Part shown: piece by piece, positions 1 through 9,000 of the stretch
How positions within the stretch are numbered: position 1 is the first letter of the stretch
How the letters are laid out: each line of letters opens with the position of its first letter
NCBI GenBank assembly: GCA_009781075.1
Contig: WQYU01000006.1
Span: forward strand, 1 to 42,873
Source: Paludibacter sp.
GTDB taxonomy: Bacteria; Bacteroidota; Bacteroidia; Bacteroidales; Paludibacteraceae
Direction: 5' to 3'
DNA: 42,873 nt
Notes under the pieces: generated by a model
Databases searched by the model: none
What the model saw: the letters and a program-made list of their open reading frames with translations, nothing else
Told to the model about the DNA's origin: nothing
Position numbers and translations under genes: made by a program

Positions 1-470
1 CACCCCGCTTAAACGCCTGTCTGAAAAGGGTGGAAGAAAAAGAGAGAAAGGGGCGAAAAAGGAGGCGCAAAGCGCACAAAATCAAATAGATAGGGCAAAA
101 ATACCGATTGTTGATAACTTTTTTGGGAAAATGAAAGATTTAACAAAGTTTAACTAAAAACGGGAGAAAAACAGCCAAAAAACAGGCAAATTGAACTCAA
201 AATTCTGGATTGCTTCGGGCTAATGCCCTCGCAATGACGGCAAAAAACAAGCCCAAAAACCTGATTTAGATGCAATTAACCTAAGTAACCGCAACAAAAA
301 ATGTTCGCCGAAGGCGTAAAATCAAAGCCCGCCGCCGCAGGCGGCGACAAATTAGAAGCGGCAAAAAAACGCTGCCGAAGGCAGCGAAAAACATTTTGGA
401 ACAGAGGCGGCAGCGAAGTAAGAGTGGCAGCGTGATGAGCGGAACTGCGGAGAACGGAACGCCGGAACAC
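1..470. repeat. Non-coding hairpin-rich, purine-rich segment
   Basis: I see no credible gene here. The + strand is strongly purine-biased and holds several short perfect hairpins with three- or four-base loops: CGCC-gaa-GGCG (306-316), CGCCGCC-gca-GGCGGCG (330-346) and CGCTGCC-gaa-GGCAGCG (370-386). At 209-235 lies a nested hairpin (ATTGC / GGGC-taat-GCCC / GCAAT). It resembles the dispersed repeat with a core like CATTGCGAG...GAAGCAAT that is found in many bacterial genomes. The segment is downstream of the Rhs cassette and is probably an intergenic repeat patch. Open frames here are built from the repeats and are not believable proteins. Confidence 0.5.
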
Positions 471-501
471 AAAAACCCCGCAAAAACTTAATTCTGCGGG
501 G
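471..501 (-). terminator. Rho-independent terminator of the Rhs cassette
   Basis: A 7-bp GC stem (CCCCGCA at 476-482 pairing with TGCGGGG at 495-501) is followed, on the minus strand, by five T. This is a standard intrinsic terminator placed about 70 bp after the last gene of the minus-strand operon. A second hairpin (CGCAGGATT-aca-AATCCTGCG, 521-541) lies between it and the gene but has no T tract on this strand. Confidence 0.7.
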
Positions 502-520
502 ATTCCGGCTTTTCTACATA

Positions 521-541
521 CGCAGGATTACAAATCCTGCG
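521..541. repeat. Perfect 9-bp hairpin
   Basis: CGCAGGATT and AATCCTGCG are separated by a 3-base loop, 33 bp from the stop of the putative immunity gene. It could protect the 3' end of the mRNA or be one copy of an interspersed repeat. The window alone does not decide. Confidence 0.5.
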
Positions 542-573
542 AGACGGGTTTTTGACCAGACATTATTTTATCA

Positions 574-1191
574 TTATCTTTGGAACATTGTACATTTAAA
601 ATCAAATTCGTTTACTGTATTATAACTAATCACATCAATAATAAATACTGATATTGGAAAATAATCCAATTTTGGAATATTTCCGTCTGACGGATTTGGA
701 GAATTATCGTCTAATTCCACGAACAGCAAACTGTCATCCTTCAAAAATATGGAACTTGTTGAATTTACAATAGATGCAGATTCAAACTCTTTATCAATAT
801 AGTTCAGCGATAAAACGTAATAACTCCAATACAAATAATTAGTCGCACCGATTGCTCTGCCAATTATCAGAATATAATTATCTGAATTTGTTTGAAAAAA
901 ATATATTGTATTATCATTTGAATACGATAATGCTTCTTGTATCTTTTTTTCGTATAATGGACGCTTTGTTATGTCTGTTATTTTTTTAACAGCAGATTTT
1001 TTATCTATTTGCTCAAAAACGATAGAATTGGTTTGAATTCCTAACGAATCAACTATATCTTTAAAACAAAATTGTAAAGAGTCAATGCCCTGTTCTGCTG
1101 CTTGCTTAGCGGTATCTTTTTTACCTATATTACACAGACAGGCAAAAAAACAAGAAAATACCATCACCACAACTATTTTGACATATACCAT
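574..1191 (-). CDS. Putative exported immunity protein of the Rhs toxin
   Basis: This 205-aa protein has no family I recognise. Its N-terminus is a hydrophobic export signal (residues about 1-20, VVVMVFSCFFACLC) with weak lipobox-like cysteines, so it is probably periplasmic or a lipoprotein. The remainder is acidic and alternates short hydrophobic stretches with Asn/Asp/Ser-rich loops. The gene starts 19 bp inside the 3' end of the Rhs toxin gene, which implies translational coupling, and it ends just before a terminator. A small unrelated gene directly after an Rhs toxin tip is the classic position of the cognate immunity gene. The toxin tip looks like a peptidoglycan hydrolase, so an exported inhibitor would sit in the right compartment. 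Immunity function is inferred from position only. Confidence 0.6.
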   Translation of the reverse strand: MVYVKIVVVMVFSCFFACLCNIGKKDTAKQAAEQGIDSLQFCFKDIVDSLGIQTNSIVFEQIDKKSAVKKITDITKRPLYEKKIQEALSYSNDNTIYFFQTNSDNYILIIGRAIGATNYLYWSYYVLSLNYIDKEFESASIVNSTSSIFLKDDSLLFVELDDNSPNPSDGNIPKLDYFPISVFIIDVISYNTVNEFDFKCTMFQR

Positions 1192-4100
1192 AATTTTCCT
1201 TGATTATAAAATTTGGAAAATGTAGTTTTCCCGATTGCATTAGTAGTTTGGAACATATATTTATCATTAACTTTATGACTTTCCAAGTTCCAAAGATTAT
1301 GAGAAGGGTCTGTAAATAATGTCCCTTGCGTATAGCGCGGAGTATTTTTATAATCTGTCCCATCCCAAAAATATGCACCATTAGTTACATCAATATCAGT
1401 AATTCTACCAACAGCTATTGCTCTATGAATATTCGCTCGTTTTGTATTGGCTGCATTTCCTGTTTCATTTTGATAGGAATATTTATATGTGCTATTTTTA
1501 CCTCCACTTGTTTTCCACACACCATAAACACCATACGGAGATTTTGCAGATAATTGGTCAAATATTGAATTTCCCTGATTGGCTGCTCGATTTTCCAAAA
1601 CATTAAATATTCCCAATGATTCTTCAAAACCTCCTGCACTTTCTGCATACATAGTTTCTGCCAAAAACATAAATTGAGATTGTGTCATATTCATATTTAA
1701 GGCTGAATTTTCAAGTACTCCCAATGCAAAATCATAAATGTCCCTATCTGTATCAAAATAATCTTGCATTGTATTTGTCAAATCAGAAGTACTTGCAATC
1801 ACTTGGTCTTTGCCATCCTCGATATGTGTGATTGCGCCGGTTTCAATATCTACATAATCGGTTAGCACCATCCCAGTCGGATCCACATATCGCAGCGGGT
1901 TTCCTCCAAATGCACAATACGGCGACATACGATAATACCTCTCCGCCATCGGGTCAGGTGTTGTAAATCTTCCCAAAACATCATCGTAATGCCTTGCCGA
2001 GAAGTCATACCAATTCAGTCCGCTCACCAAATCTAATTCTTTGCTCCCAAAAAGGTACGGCTGCTGTTCCTGCCCGAAACCCCTGTCTTGATATGGCATT
2101 CCGTAAAGATAAAATTGGGTGGATTGGATTGCAACGCCGCTTTGGTTCTGTACCACACGGTTGTTGCCCAAATGGTCCTTTACATAAAAATAATACTTCC
2201 CGTCATCTATTTTAATATAACCGTTATCTACAAGAATTTTGCTAAGTTTGCCGTTCTCGTATATCTTATTGCCAACATAATCGGTTGTACTTGTTTCACT
2301 TACACCGGTATTAGTTCCGGCCACAAATTCTTCCCACTGATGCGTAACGTGCAGTTTTGTGCCGGTAGAAGTGTAGAAATACTCATTTGTACCGGCAAGT
2401 TCAGGTGTGGATATCTGTACTTTTATCGGCAACGAAAGTGCATTATATTTCACATTATCAATACCTTTGTTCATATCTTTTGTCATTGCACCGTTGGCAT
2501 TGTAAAAATATTCGGTATCTTCATTTGCCAAATCCTTAAAATCGGCAAAGCCAATAGTCATATTATCGCTTGCATTCTCGGTAACTTTAAGTAGTTGATT
2601 GCCGTTATATGTTAATGTAAGGTCGTCAATCGGCTCAAAAATTTTATTGTTCATTACCCCCATACGCTTCAGTGAAGTAATATTGCCGTGTTTGTCGTAA
2701 GAATATGACGTACTGTAGTTTACACCAAAAACCTGCGAATTGTCCGTCGCTTTTGTCAGGCGCTCCAGCCCGTCGTAGGTAAAATTGTATTCCCTGCTTT
2801 TCAATGCGCCTTCGGCACTTTCGGGCTGCTGCCATTGCTGAGTACTTATATTGCCGCCAAAAGTATATGACAATGTTTCCGTAAATACAGGATTTGTAAT
2901 GCCCGTAACCCACGAACGAACATTGTAAGTGTAGTCGGTTTTACGCACTCCTCCTTTATTATTAAGGGTTTTGAGCCGCCCAAGGTCATCATACATATTA
3001 TCTGCAAGTATGGTCTGAGCTGTTGCGTTGTTAAGCTGGTGGTATGTTTTTAACAGACGCCCTGCGTGGTCGTAAGTGTAAGTATAAACCTCTGCTATCT
3101 CTGTGGGAGCATAAGTTTCCTGTGTGTGTGTAAGTTTGCGCTTGACGGGCTGTCCTGTAAAATTATATGATATATATTCCTTTTCCATTCCGCCGAGATG
3201 GTTATTGGATTTACTTTGCACGATCTGACCCCGCTGGTCGTAATACATTACCGTTGCAAGATAGCCGCAACCGCCCATACCTGTAACATCAGGATTTACA
3301 ACGGGCATTTTGTCAAGTAATTTATTGATGTCCTTATTAATAATAATATCATTATTGCCATTCTCATCTGAGGAGCTAAAATCAGGGGTAATTCCTGAAA
3401 GTTCAACCTCACGCTCAGCAGGGTCAATTTCCAATGACTGCGGGTCGCCAACATTAATAATATCTAAATTATCTTCTATTGTCTGTTCTATGAACGTCTT
3501 ATTATAAGCGGTAATGGTACCTGTCAGCAGCCCCTTATGACAATATGCCTCTTGACCTGCCGGTTCATACGCCGCTCCATAGTCTGTTCCTGCATCTTCG
3601 TAGCCATATTTAAGTACACTTATACCGTTTGTTCCCAAAAATGTATAATCATCATAATAATTTACCGTAAGTACTGCTAAATTTTGCATAACAATATTAT
3701 CACCGGCTTGCAAACCATCAATAACATATCCGAAAAGCAGATTATCGGCGTTTGTACGCCTTGCCGTGATAACACTTATGCTATAGGGATTCAATGTGTA
3801 GTCCAGCGCTTTGCTGATAAAAAACGAAAGGCAGTTGCGTCCAAGCTTATCGGGTATGGTCATCAGCCATTTATTCTGGCTTGTCGCACGCATTTCCCCG
3901 TCCTGTGTGAAAATCAGGCGGTCGGATTTATCATAAATATAATAAATCGGCTCGCAGCCCGGTATGCTCTTGTAAATACAACGGTTGCGATAGTCGTACT
4001 TATACATATAAGCATACTTTCTCAGTAAAGGATCCTTTGTTGTCTTTTTGCCGGAAGTAAAACCGTCGGCAGCCATTGGCGGCAACACAAAACGCAAATT

Positions 4101-4787
4101 ACCGAAATCATCATAAACGTAATATGTATTTATCTGTTCGCTGCCATCAATTTGACGGGTCAATATCACCCGCCCGAGTTTATCCTTAAACTCAAAAGCA
4201 ACATTGCCGTCTTCGTCTGTTACTTTGGTAACATAAAGTTGATTTGCCTGATAATTGCCGCTGCGTAAAATATCATTACCCAAAACGTAATAATATCCAC
4301 AATCGGAAGCAGAATTTGGCAGATACTCGGTTTTAACGGGCTTTCCGCCTGTTCCGTTAACGTTTGGATTCCATGCGAATCCTGCGCCATATTGGGCAAT
4401 AACTCTATTCAAAGGCGATGCCTCGTAAACTGTCTGTGCATAGGGCTTGGCGTCATCCTGATAAATCGTTTTGGACAATGTCGAAAAAGCGTTAAAATTT
4501 ACAAAATCGCCTGTATTAGAGTTGCCTTTCAGCGGCAAATATGCTTTCTCCTCCCGTCCCAAAGCATCGTAGGTCAGGTAATTTACAAGGTCTTTGTTAT
4601 CGGGCGTAATGCCGCGGGCAACGGTCTGAACCGGCCTGCCAAGCCCGTCAAAATACTGAATACTTACTATCGAATCCTCACCTGCAACACCTGTCATTGT
4701 GGTGGTCTTAATGTAATTCCTGTCGGGGGACTGAGCACGTAAACAAAGTACGCTAAAAAATGTTAATACTAAAATTATTTCTCTCAT
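1173..4787 (-). CDS. DUF6443/Rhs-core polymorphic toxin with SleB-like hydrolase tip
   Basis: This 1204-aa protein starts with a Sec signal peptide ending near residue 19 (LRAQ|SPDR). A DUF6443-type N-terminal domain follows at about 20-150 (YFDGLGRPVQTV, YDALGRE). Then come many YD/Rhs repeats (YDHAGRLLKTY, YDGLERLTKA) and the Rhs-associated core ending in RFTTPDPMAERYY and YVDPTGM at about residue 973. The last 231 residues form a separate tip. Its segment FLAETMYAESAGG...GIFNVLENRAAN resembles the SleB/CwlJ-type hydrolase_2 fold (IYGEARGE...AAVILNR), with E1049 as the likely catalytic acid, and a later YFWDG motif fits the same family. In known Rhs proteins the repeats form a cage around the toxin. 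The coding sequence for the tip looks more AT-rich than the shell, as expected for an exchanged cassette. Export may rely on the T9SS-tagged neighbour. Confidence 0.85.
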   Translation of the reverse strand: MREIILVLTFFSVLCLRAQSPDRNYIKTTTMTGVAGEDSIVSIQYFDGLGRPVQTVARGITPDNKDLVNYLTYDALGREEKAYLPLKGNSNTGDFVNFNAFSTLSKTIYQDDAKPYAQTVYEASPLNRVIAQYGAGFAWNPNVNGTGGKPVKTEYLPNSASDCGYYYVLGNDILRSGNYQANQLYVTKVTDEDGNVAFEFKDKLGRVILTRQIDGSEQINTYYVYDDFGNLRFVLPPMAADGFTSGKKTTKDPLLRKYAYMYKYDYRNRCIYKSIPGCEPIYYIYDKSDRLIFTQDGEMRATSQNKWLMTIPDKLGRNCLSFFISKALDYTLNPYSISVITARRTNADNLLFGYVIDGLQAGDNIVMQNLAVLTVNYYDDYTFLGTNGISVLKYGYEDAGTDYGAAYEPAGQEAYCHKGLLTGTITAYNKTFIEQTIEDNLDIINVGDPQSLEIDPAEREVELSGITPDFSSSDENGNNDIIINKDINKLLDKMPVVNPDVTGMGGCGYLATVMYYDQRGQIVQSKSNNHLGGMEKEYISYNFTGQPVKRKLTHTQETYAPTEIAEVYTYTYDHAGRLLKTYHQLNNATAQTILADNMYDDLGRLKTLNNKGGVRKTDYTYNVRSWVTGITNPVFTETLSYTFGGNISTQQWQQPESAEGALKSREYNFTYDGLERLTKATDNSQVFGVNYSTSYSYDKHGNITSLKRMGVMNNKIFEPIDDLTLTYNGNQLLKVTENASDNMTIGFADFKDLANEDTEYFYNANGAMTKDMNKGIDNVKYNALSLPIKVQISTPELAGTNEYFYTSTGTKLHVTHQWEEFVAGTNTGVSETSTTDYVGNKIYENGKLSKILVDNGYIKIDDGKYYFYVKDHLGNNRVVQNQSGVAIQSTQFYLYGMPYQDRGFGQEQQPYLFGSKELDLVSGLNWYDFSARHYDDVLGRFTTPDPMAERYYRMSPYCAFGGNPLRYVDPTGMVLTDYVDIETGAITHIEDGKDQVIASTSDLTNTMQDYFDTDRDIYDFALGVLENSALNMNMTQSQFMFLAETMYAESAGGFEESLGIFNVLENRAANQGNSIFDQLSAKSPYGVYGVWKTSGGKNSTYKYSYQNETGNAANTKRANIHRAIAVGRITDIDVTNGAYFWDGTDYKNTPRYTQGTLFTDPSHNLWNLESHKVNDKYMFQTTNAIGKTTFSKFYNQGKLWYMSK

Positions 4788-4857
4788 ATCTTTTCTACTA
4801 CTTAGGTTTATTATTATCTTGTTTATAAATTAGGTTAGAATCAGGTTCTTTTGTGTC

Positions 4858-6027
4858 TTATCGTTTCATAACTACACTGCCGTGAACCAAATATCCGTCC
4901 AACCAAAAGTCGAGTACATAATTATCGGGCATCAAGCCGCTCAAATTAAAAGTAAAACTGCTGATGCCTTCCGGGTACGCACCCATATTCCGGTCAATAA
5001 AGGTCAAGCCCATCTTATCGCGTATCTGCACGTGTACGTCATTGCAAAAGTGAGGCAAATAAAGTTCAAACTGCAAATTCGTAATAACAGGATTCGGGAA
5101 AATATTATAATACATCCCTGCCCAAATATCATCCTGATCCCCCCCTGAAGATTGAGAATGTTCATTTTCTTCTGCCAGCATCAGTGCAAGTTCGTTGGCA
5201 TTGGCAGTATCGGGGACTTGCGAATACTGCTGCGGAGGCGGGTACAAAAAAGCCGTCTCATAGCGGTTTGTCTCTGTTGTATCAATATAAATGACAGTAC
5301 GCAATGTCTCAAAAACAGGATAACGATAGCCGCGGGCATACCATTTATACCTTTCAAAATAAGTATTTACCGTTGCGCTGTCGCCCTCTGTTGTTAGCAG
5401 CGGCTCGGCTTTTTGCTGCACCGCTTTGGTACGCAAAACCTGACGCAGAGTATCGCCCGTGGGCAAAATAATCATTCCGTATGCATCGCCTGCAAGCGAC
5501 ACCGAGCCGCTCTCGGCAAAAGGAACGCTGCGGGTGTAAAAACCTTCTGTGATGTATTGATGGGACAGCGAATCGCTGAAAGTCATCGGCAGTTTGCCTG
5601 TCAGCAGCGGCTTGCGGTAATGCAAGTCTGTGGCGGCATTTTGATAGCCCAGTGTTACCAAAACGCTGTCGGTAAACACATAATAATACAGCGTACGGTG
5701 TTCCCTGCCGATAAATACTGCATCTGATGGCTGCAGCAGCGAGGCAAAAACAGTGTCTTTGCCCATCAGATAAAACCCGCCGGAAAGTGAATCTTCAACG
5801 TAAATCGGCTCTTCATATTCAAGCGTATATTCAGGATTTATCGGCTGCAACTGCCCAAAGTCCCAAACAACATCGGCGCCTGCCCTGCCAGGGTCTTTAT
5901 ATTCTACCTGCTGCTTTACAATAACATCGCCTGAGCGCGGCAGGTTAAGTTCGCGCGTTATATGCGGCGGAGCAGCAATTGCATTAACTGCGATAAATAA
6001 TGATAAGATTAATAGGTATGCTTTCAT
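4858..6027 (-). CDS. T9SS type A sorting-domain protein in Rhs cassette
   Basis: This 389-aa protein has a cleavable signal peptide (MKAYLLILSLFIAVNAIAA) and a beta-rich body without a recognised enzyme motif. Its C-terminal domain of about 80 residues begins with YYNIFPNPVITNLQFEL and ends with YVLDFWLDGYLVHGSVVMKR. The FPNP start, the beta pattern and the short basic terminus are the signature of a type IX secretion sorting domain, so the protein should cross the outer membrane and be anchored or released. It is the middle gene of the cassette, 20 bp after the large upstream gene and 70 bp before the Rhs toxin. Since the Rhs protein ends in a toxin rather than a sorting domain, this protein could be a carrier or surface anchor for it. 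That role is inferred. Confidence 0.75.
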   Translation of the reverse strand: MKAYLLILSLFIAVNAIAAPPHITRELNLPRSGDVIVKQQVEYKDPGRAGADVVWDFGQLQPINPEYTLEYEEPIYVEDSLSGGFYLMGKDTVFASLLQPSDAVFIGREHRTLYYYVFTDSVLVTLGYQNAATDLHYRKPLLTGKLPMTFSDSLSHQYITEGFYTRSVPFAESGSVSLAGDAYGMIILPTGDTLRQVLRTKAVQQKAEPLLTTEGDSATVNTYFERYKWYARGYRYPVFETLRTVIYIDTTETNRYETAFLYPPPQQYSQVPDTANANELALMLAEENEHSQSSGGDQDDIWAGMYYNIFPNPVITNLQFELYLPHFCNDVHVQIRDKMGLTFIDRNMGAYPEGISSFTFNLSGLMPDNYVLDFWLDGYLVHGSVVMKR

Positions 6028-6047
6028 AAAAAAATTATTGATTTTTA

Positions 6048-9000
6048 TTAATTACTAGTGTTTGAACAACTTATATTTATATCAAAATTTGCAAAAAAAC
6101 TAATGCCTCCACACTTGTTATTGCTTGAACTTTTTGCAGATATATTACCGGAAGTGTCAATTTTAAGGTACATAAGGACAGGACTTGTTGAACCTCCGTA
6201 AGGCACTTCGAGCAAGTCTGCCCAAGCAGTGGCCGTAACAACTTCTGCAGGCAGCCAATTACCATCCAGTACTCCAACTATTTTATCACCAGTCCACAAT
6301 TGACCGGAATCGAAATATAAACTCATATCTATCCTTATTACAGTTGGAGATGGTGCTGTATAATTGCCAATTGTGCTGCTATAATTATTCGGATCTCTTA
6401 TAATACCTGTAACATACTTGCATTCTCCATACTGCTCTGCAGCATTCTGTCCGTTGGCGTTAATATCATTTAGCGCTTGTGCATCAGCATCCGACTGGCT
6501 ATCAAATGAATAATACCTGTTAGCTGGTACGGTATAATAGTAAAGAGCATTAAGACACCCTTCGGGACAATTTGTTTTTACAAAACATTTACTTTGTTCT
6601 TTATTATAAAATTTACCATCACTATACTCAAATTCGGATACCTTTTGATGCTCGTTATCATAAATATATCGTAATCGTCCGAAGGCGTCGTAATCGTAAA
6701 ATGTTGTAATACCTTGCGGATTAATCATAGTTGCCATTCCTGCCAATGGTCTATATGTGTAAGTAGTAACGAGGGAATTTTGAAGATTTGTGCGTAATAA
6801 ATTTCCGATATTCTCAACATCAGGATTTGATTGTGCTGCCAAAGATTCCACTTGAGTATCTGTATAACCCAATGCCGTTTTAACCTGCTCATAAGTAGCA
6901 TTATTGATCTCAGCAATGGGGTATTGATTTTTGTAACCCCAAAGATAGGTGGTTATGTCTGTTTCGTTGTTACTGATGGTAACAGGATTAAGTTTAGAGT
7001 TGTCGTACTCAAAACTTCGAACTATCCATGGGTTGCTATTACCGGTTTGCAACCATTCCTTTTCTACAGCAAATTTATTGTCATATTGTTGATAATCATT
7101 TATTTGCTTTTGTACAAAGATTGGATCCGTATTCGGACTTGTTTTATATTGACTTATTTCTACCGGATAGTTTAGCATATTTTTTTCACTCATTTGCGAA
7201 TAAATTGAATTGGACGTCATATCGAAAGGATACAAATATTTCGTTTTTACCGTATCCGAACGACTATCAACCATATTCGATTCTTTTATCAAATCATAGT
7301 TATTATAACGGAAATCCGTTCTTTTGACAGTATCGTTATCTTCGTATTTCATTATTTCGATGCTATAGGTTGGAAGGCAGTTTTTTAAATATATTTTTTT
7401 GGTAGCTCCTCCTCCGATACACGACTGAAAAGATACAATACAATCATTGTCATCTTCCTGTATTGCATCATCATCGTCCTGTGGGGATGATAAAACAGGC
7501 ATTGTTCTAACATCTTTATAAGCAAACCGGTCTTCTTTTACTGCTATTCCGTCTTTGTCGTAAAAAATCCGATTTAGTAAATGCCCTCTTAAATAAGCAC
7601 GGCTCGTTACTGCGCTAATGTTTGCTACTATGATATCTTCTGGATTCAAAGAGTTGCTGTAATTTGGAACAGATTTAATTTTAATTTCTTTAGAGTCTTT
7701 ATTCCATTGGTAACTGGAAAATTTATGAATTATATACGAACCATCTGAATGTACTTCGGCAACCTCTTCATAACCTATATGCGGTTCCCCTATATTGTAA
7801 TTTTTTTGCCATACATTGTTGTCCCAATCATATGTATTGCCGTAAGCATTACAAGAGTAAAACGGATAGTGTAATAAAGTTCCACTGCTTTTTGCTGTAT
7901 TCAAATTTATGTTTTTGTCGTAATTCATTACATATTTATATTGAATGTCCGATAATGGATTATTCGTATTCTCATTTTCAAAATTGCTTATTCTACTAAT
8001 GCGGCACCCTACTGTTTTTTCATCATTTCCTAAAGTTACCATGTTTGTTTCGGGCATTATATGGCTTGATGGGAAAACCTGAGTTTCCACACGTTTTCTG
8101 TATTCATTATATTCGTATTCGAATGTAGTACATCCGCCTGTAGGATATGTTATTTTCAATAACTGCCCTGCATATACATTCACTGTGTAGGCATAATCGT
8201 CCTTGTTCCAATATTCATAAAAGGGTATACTACCATTTTTCGTTTCAGGTGGAACATCTTGTACCGGATTATAATCAAATATATATGGTTGTAACCCTTG
8301 TTGTTGAAAAGTTTTTAAAAATCTCCTTCTGCCCTTATTGCCCATATTGTCCATATTTGTGTAACTCAATTCAAATTTTTTTGTCTCACCAAGTTGGTTA
8401 ATGATTATTGTGTCCAATTGAAACGTGTTTCCATTAAATCTGTAATTAGTGTTTTGAGTCAAGAAACTTTTGAGCGTATTTTCTATTGATTTTTTGAATA
8501 AAATTGTTAGTCCTGTATCGTCAATAGTTATTGATTTGGGGATTACCATTTTATTAACTATTGCCATTTCATCATGGAGATAATTCTTCCATGCTAAAAA
8601 AGTTGATTGATAATAAGGATAAGTACTGCGTAAAGATAATAAAGCATTATCTGAAGTTATAGAATCTGGATCATTAGGTTCATTATTTTCATAATTAATG
8701 TTCATTATCCGTCCGTTTGGCGCTGTAACTTTACTCAGGTACCAGGCCATAACAGTTTGATTAGTACCTTCCTGCAGAGTGCCATAATATAAATCAATTG
8801 GAAAAGAAATTTCCATATTGGAAAGCTTTCCGCCAAATTCCCATATATATCCATCTGGCGAGGTAATAATTATTTTAGATGAAACAGGATCCTGCGCTCC
8901 AGTTCTTTGAGCCAATAAACTATCCAAATTTACTTTATATCCTGCTTGATTTGTTTTAATACTCCCATCATTGGCAATCATAAAAGTACCCTGATGTGAA

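Noticed and set aside
276-472. Overlapping small frames of about 64 aa rich in Leu, Arg and Ala on the minus strand
   Set aside because: They run through the GC hairpin cluster, have repeat-driven composition and no promoter or family resemblance.
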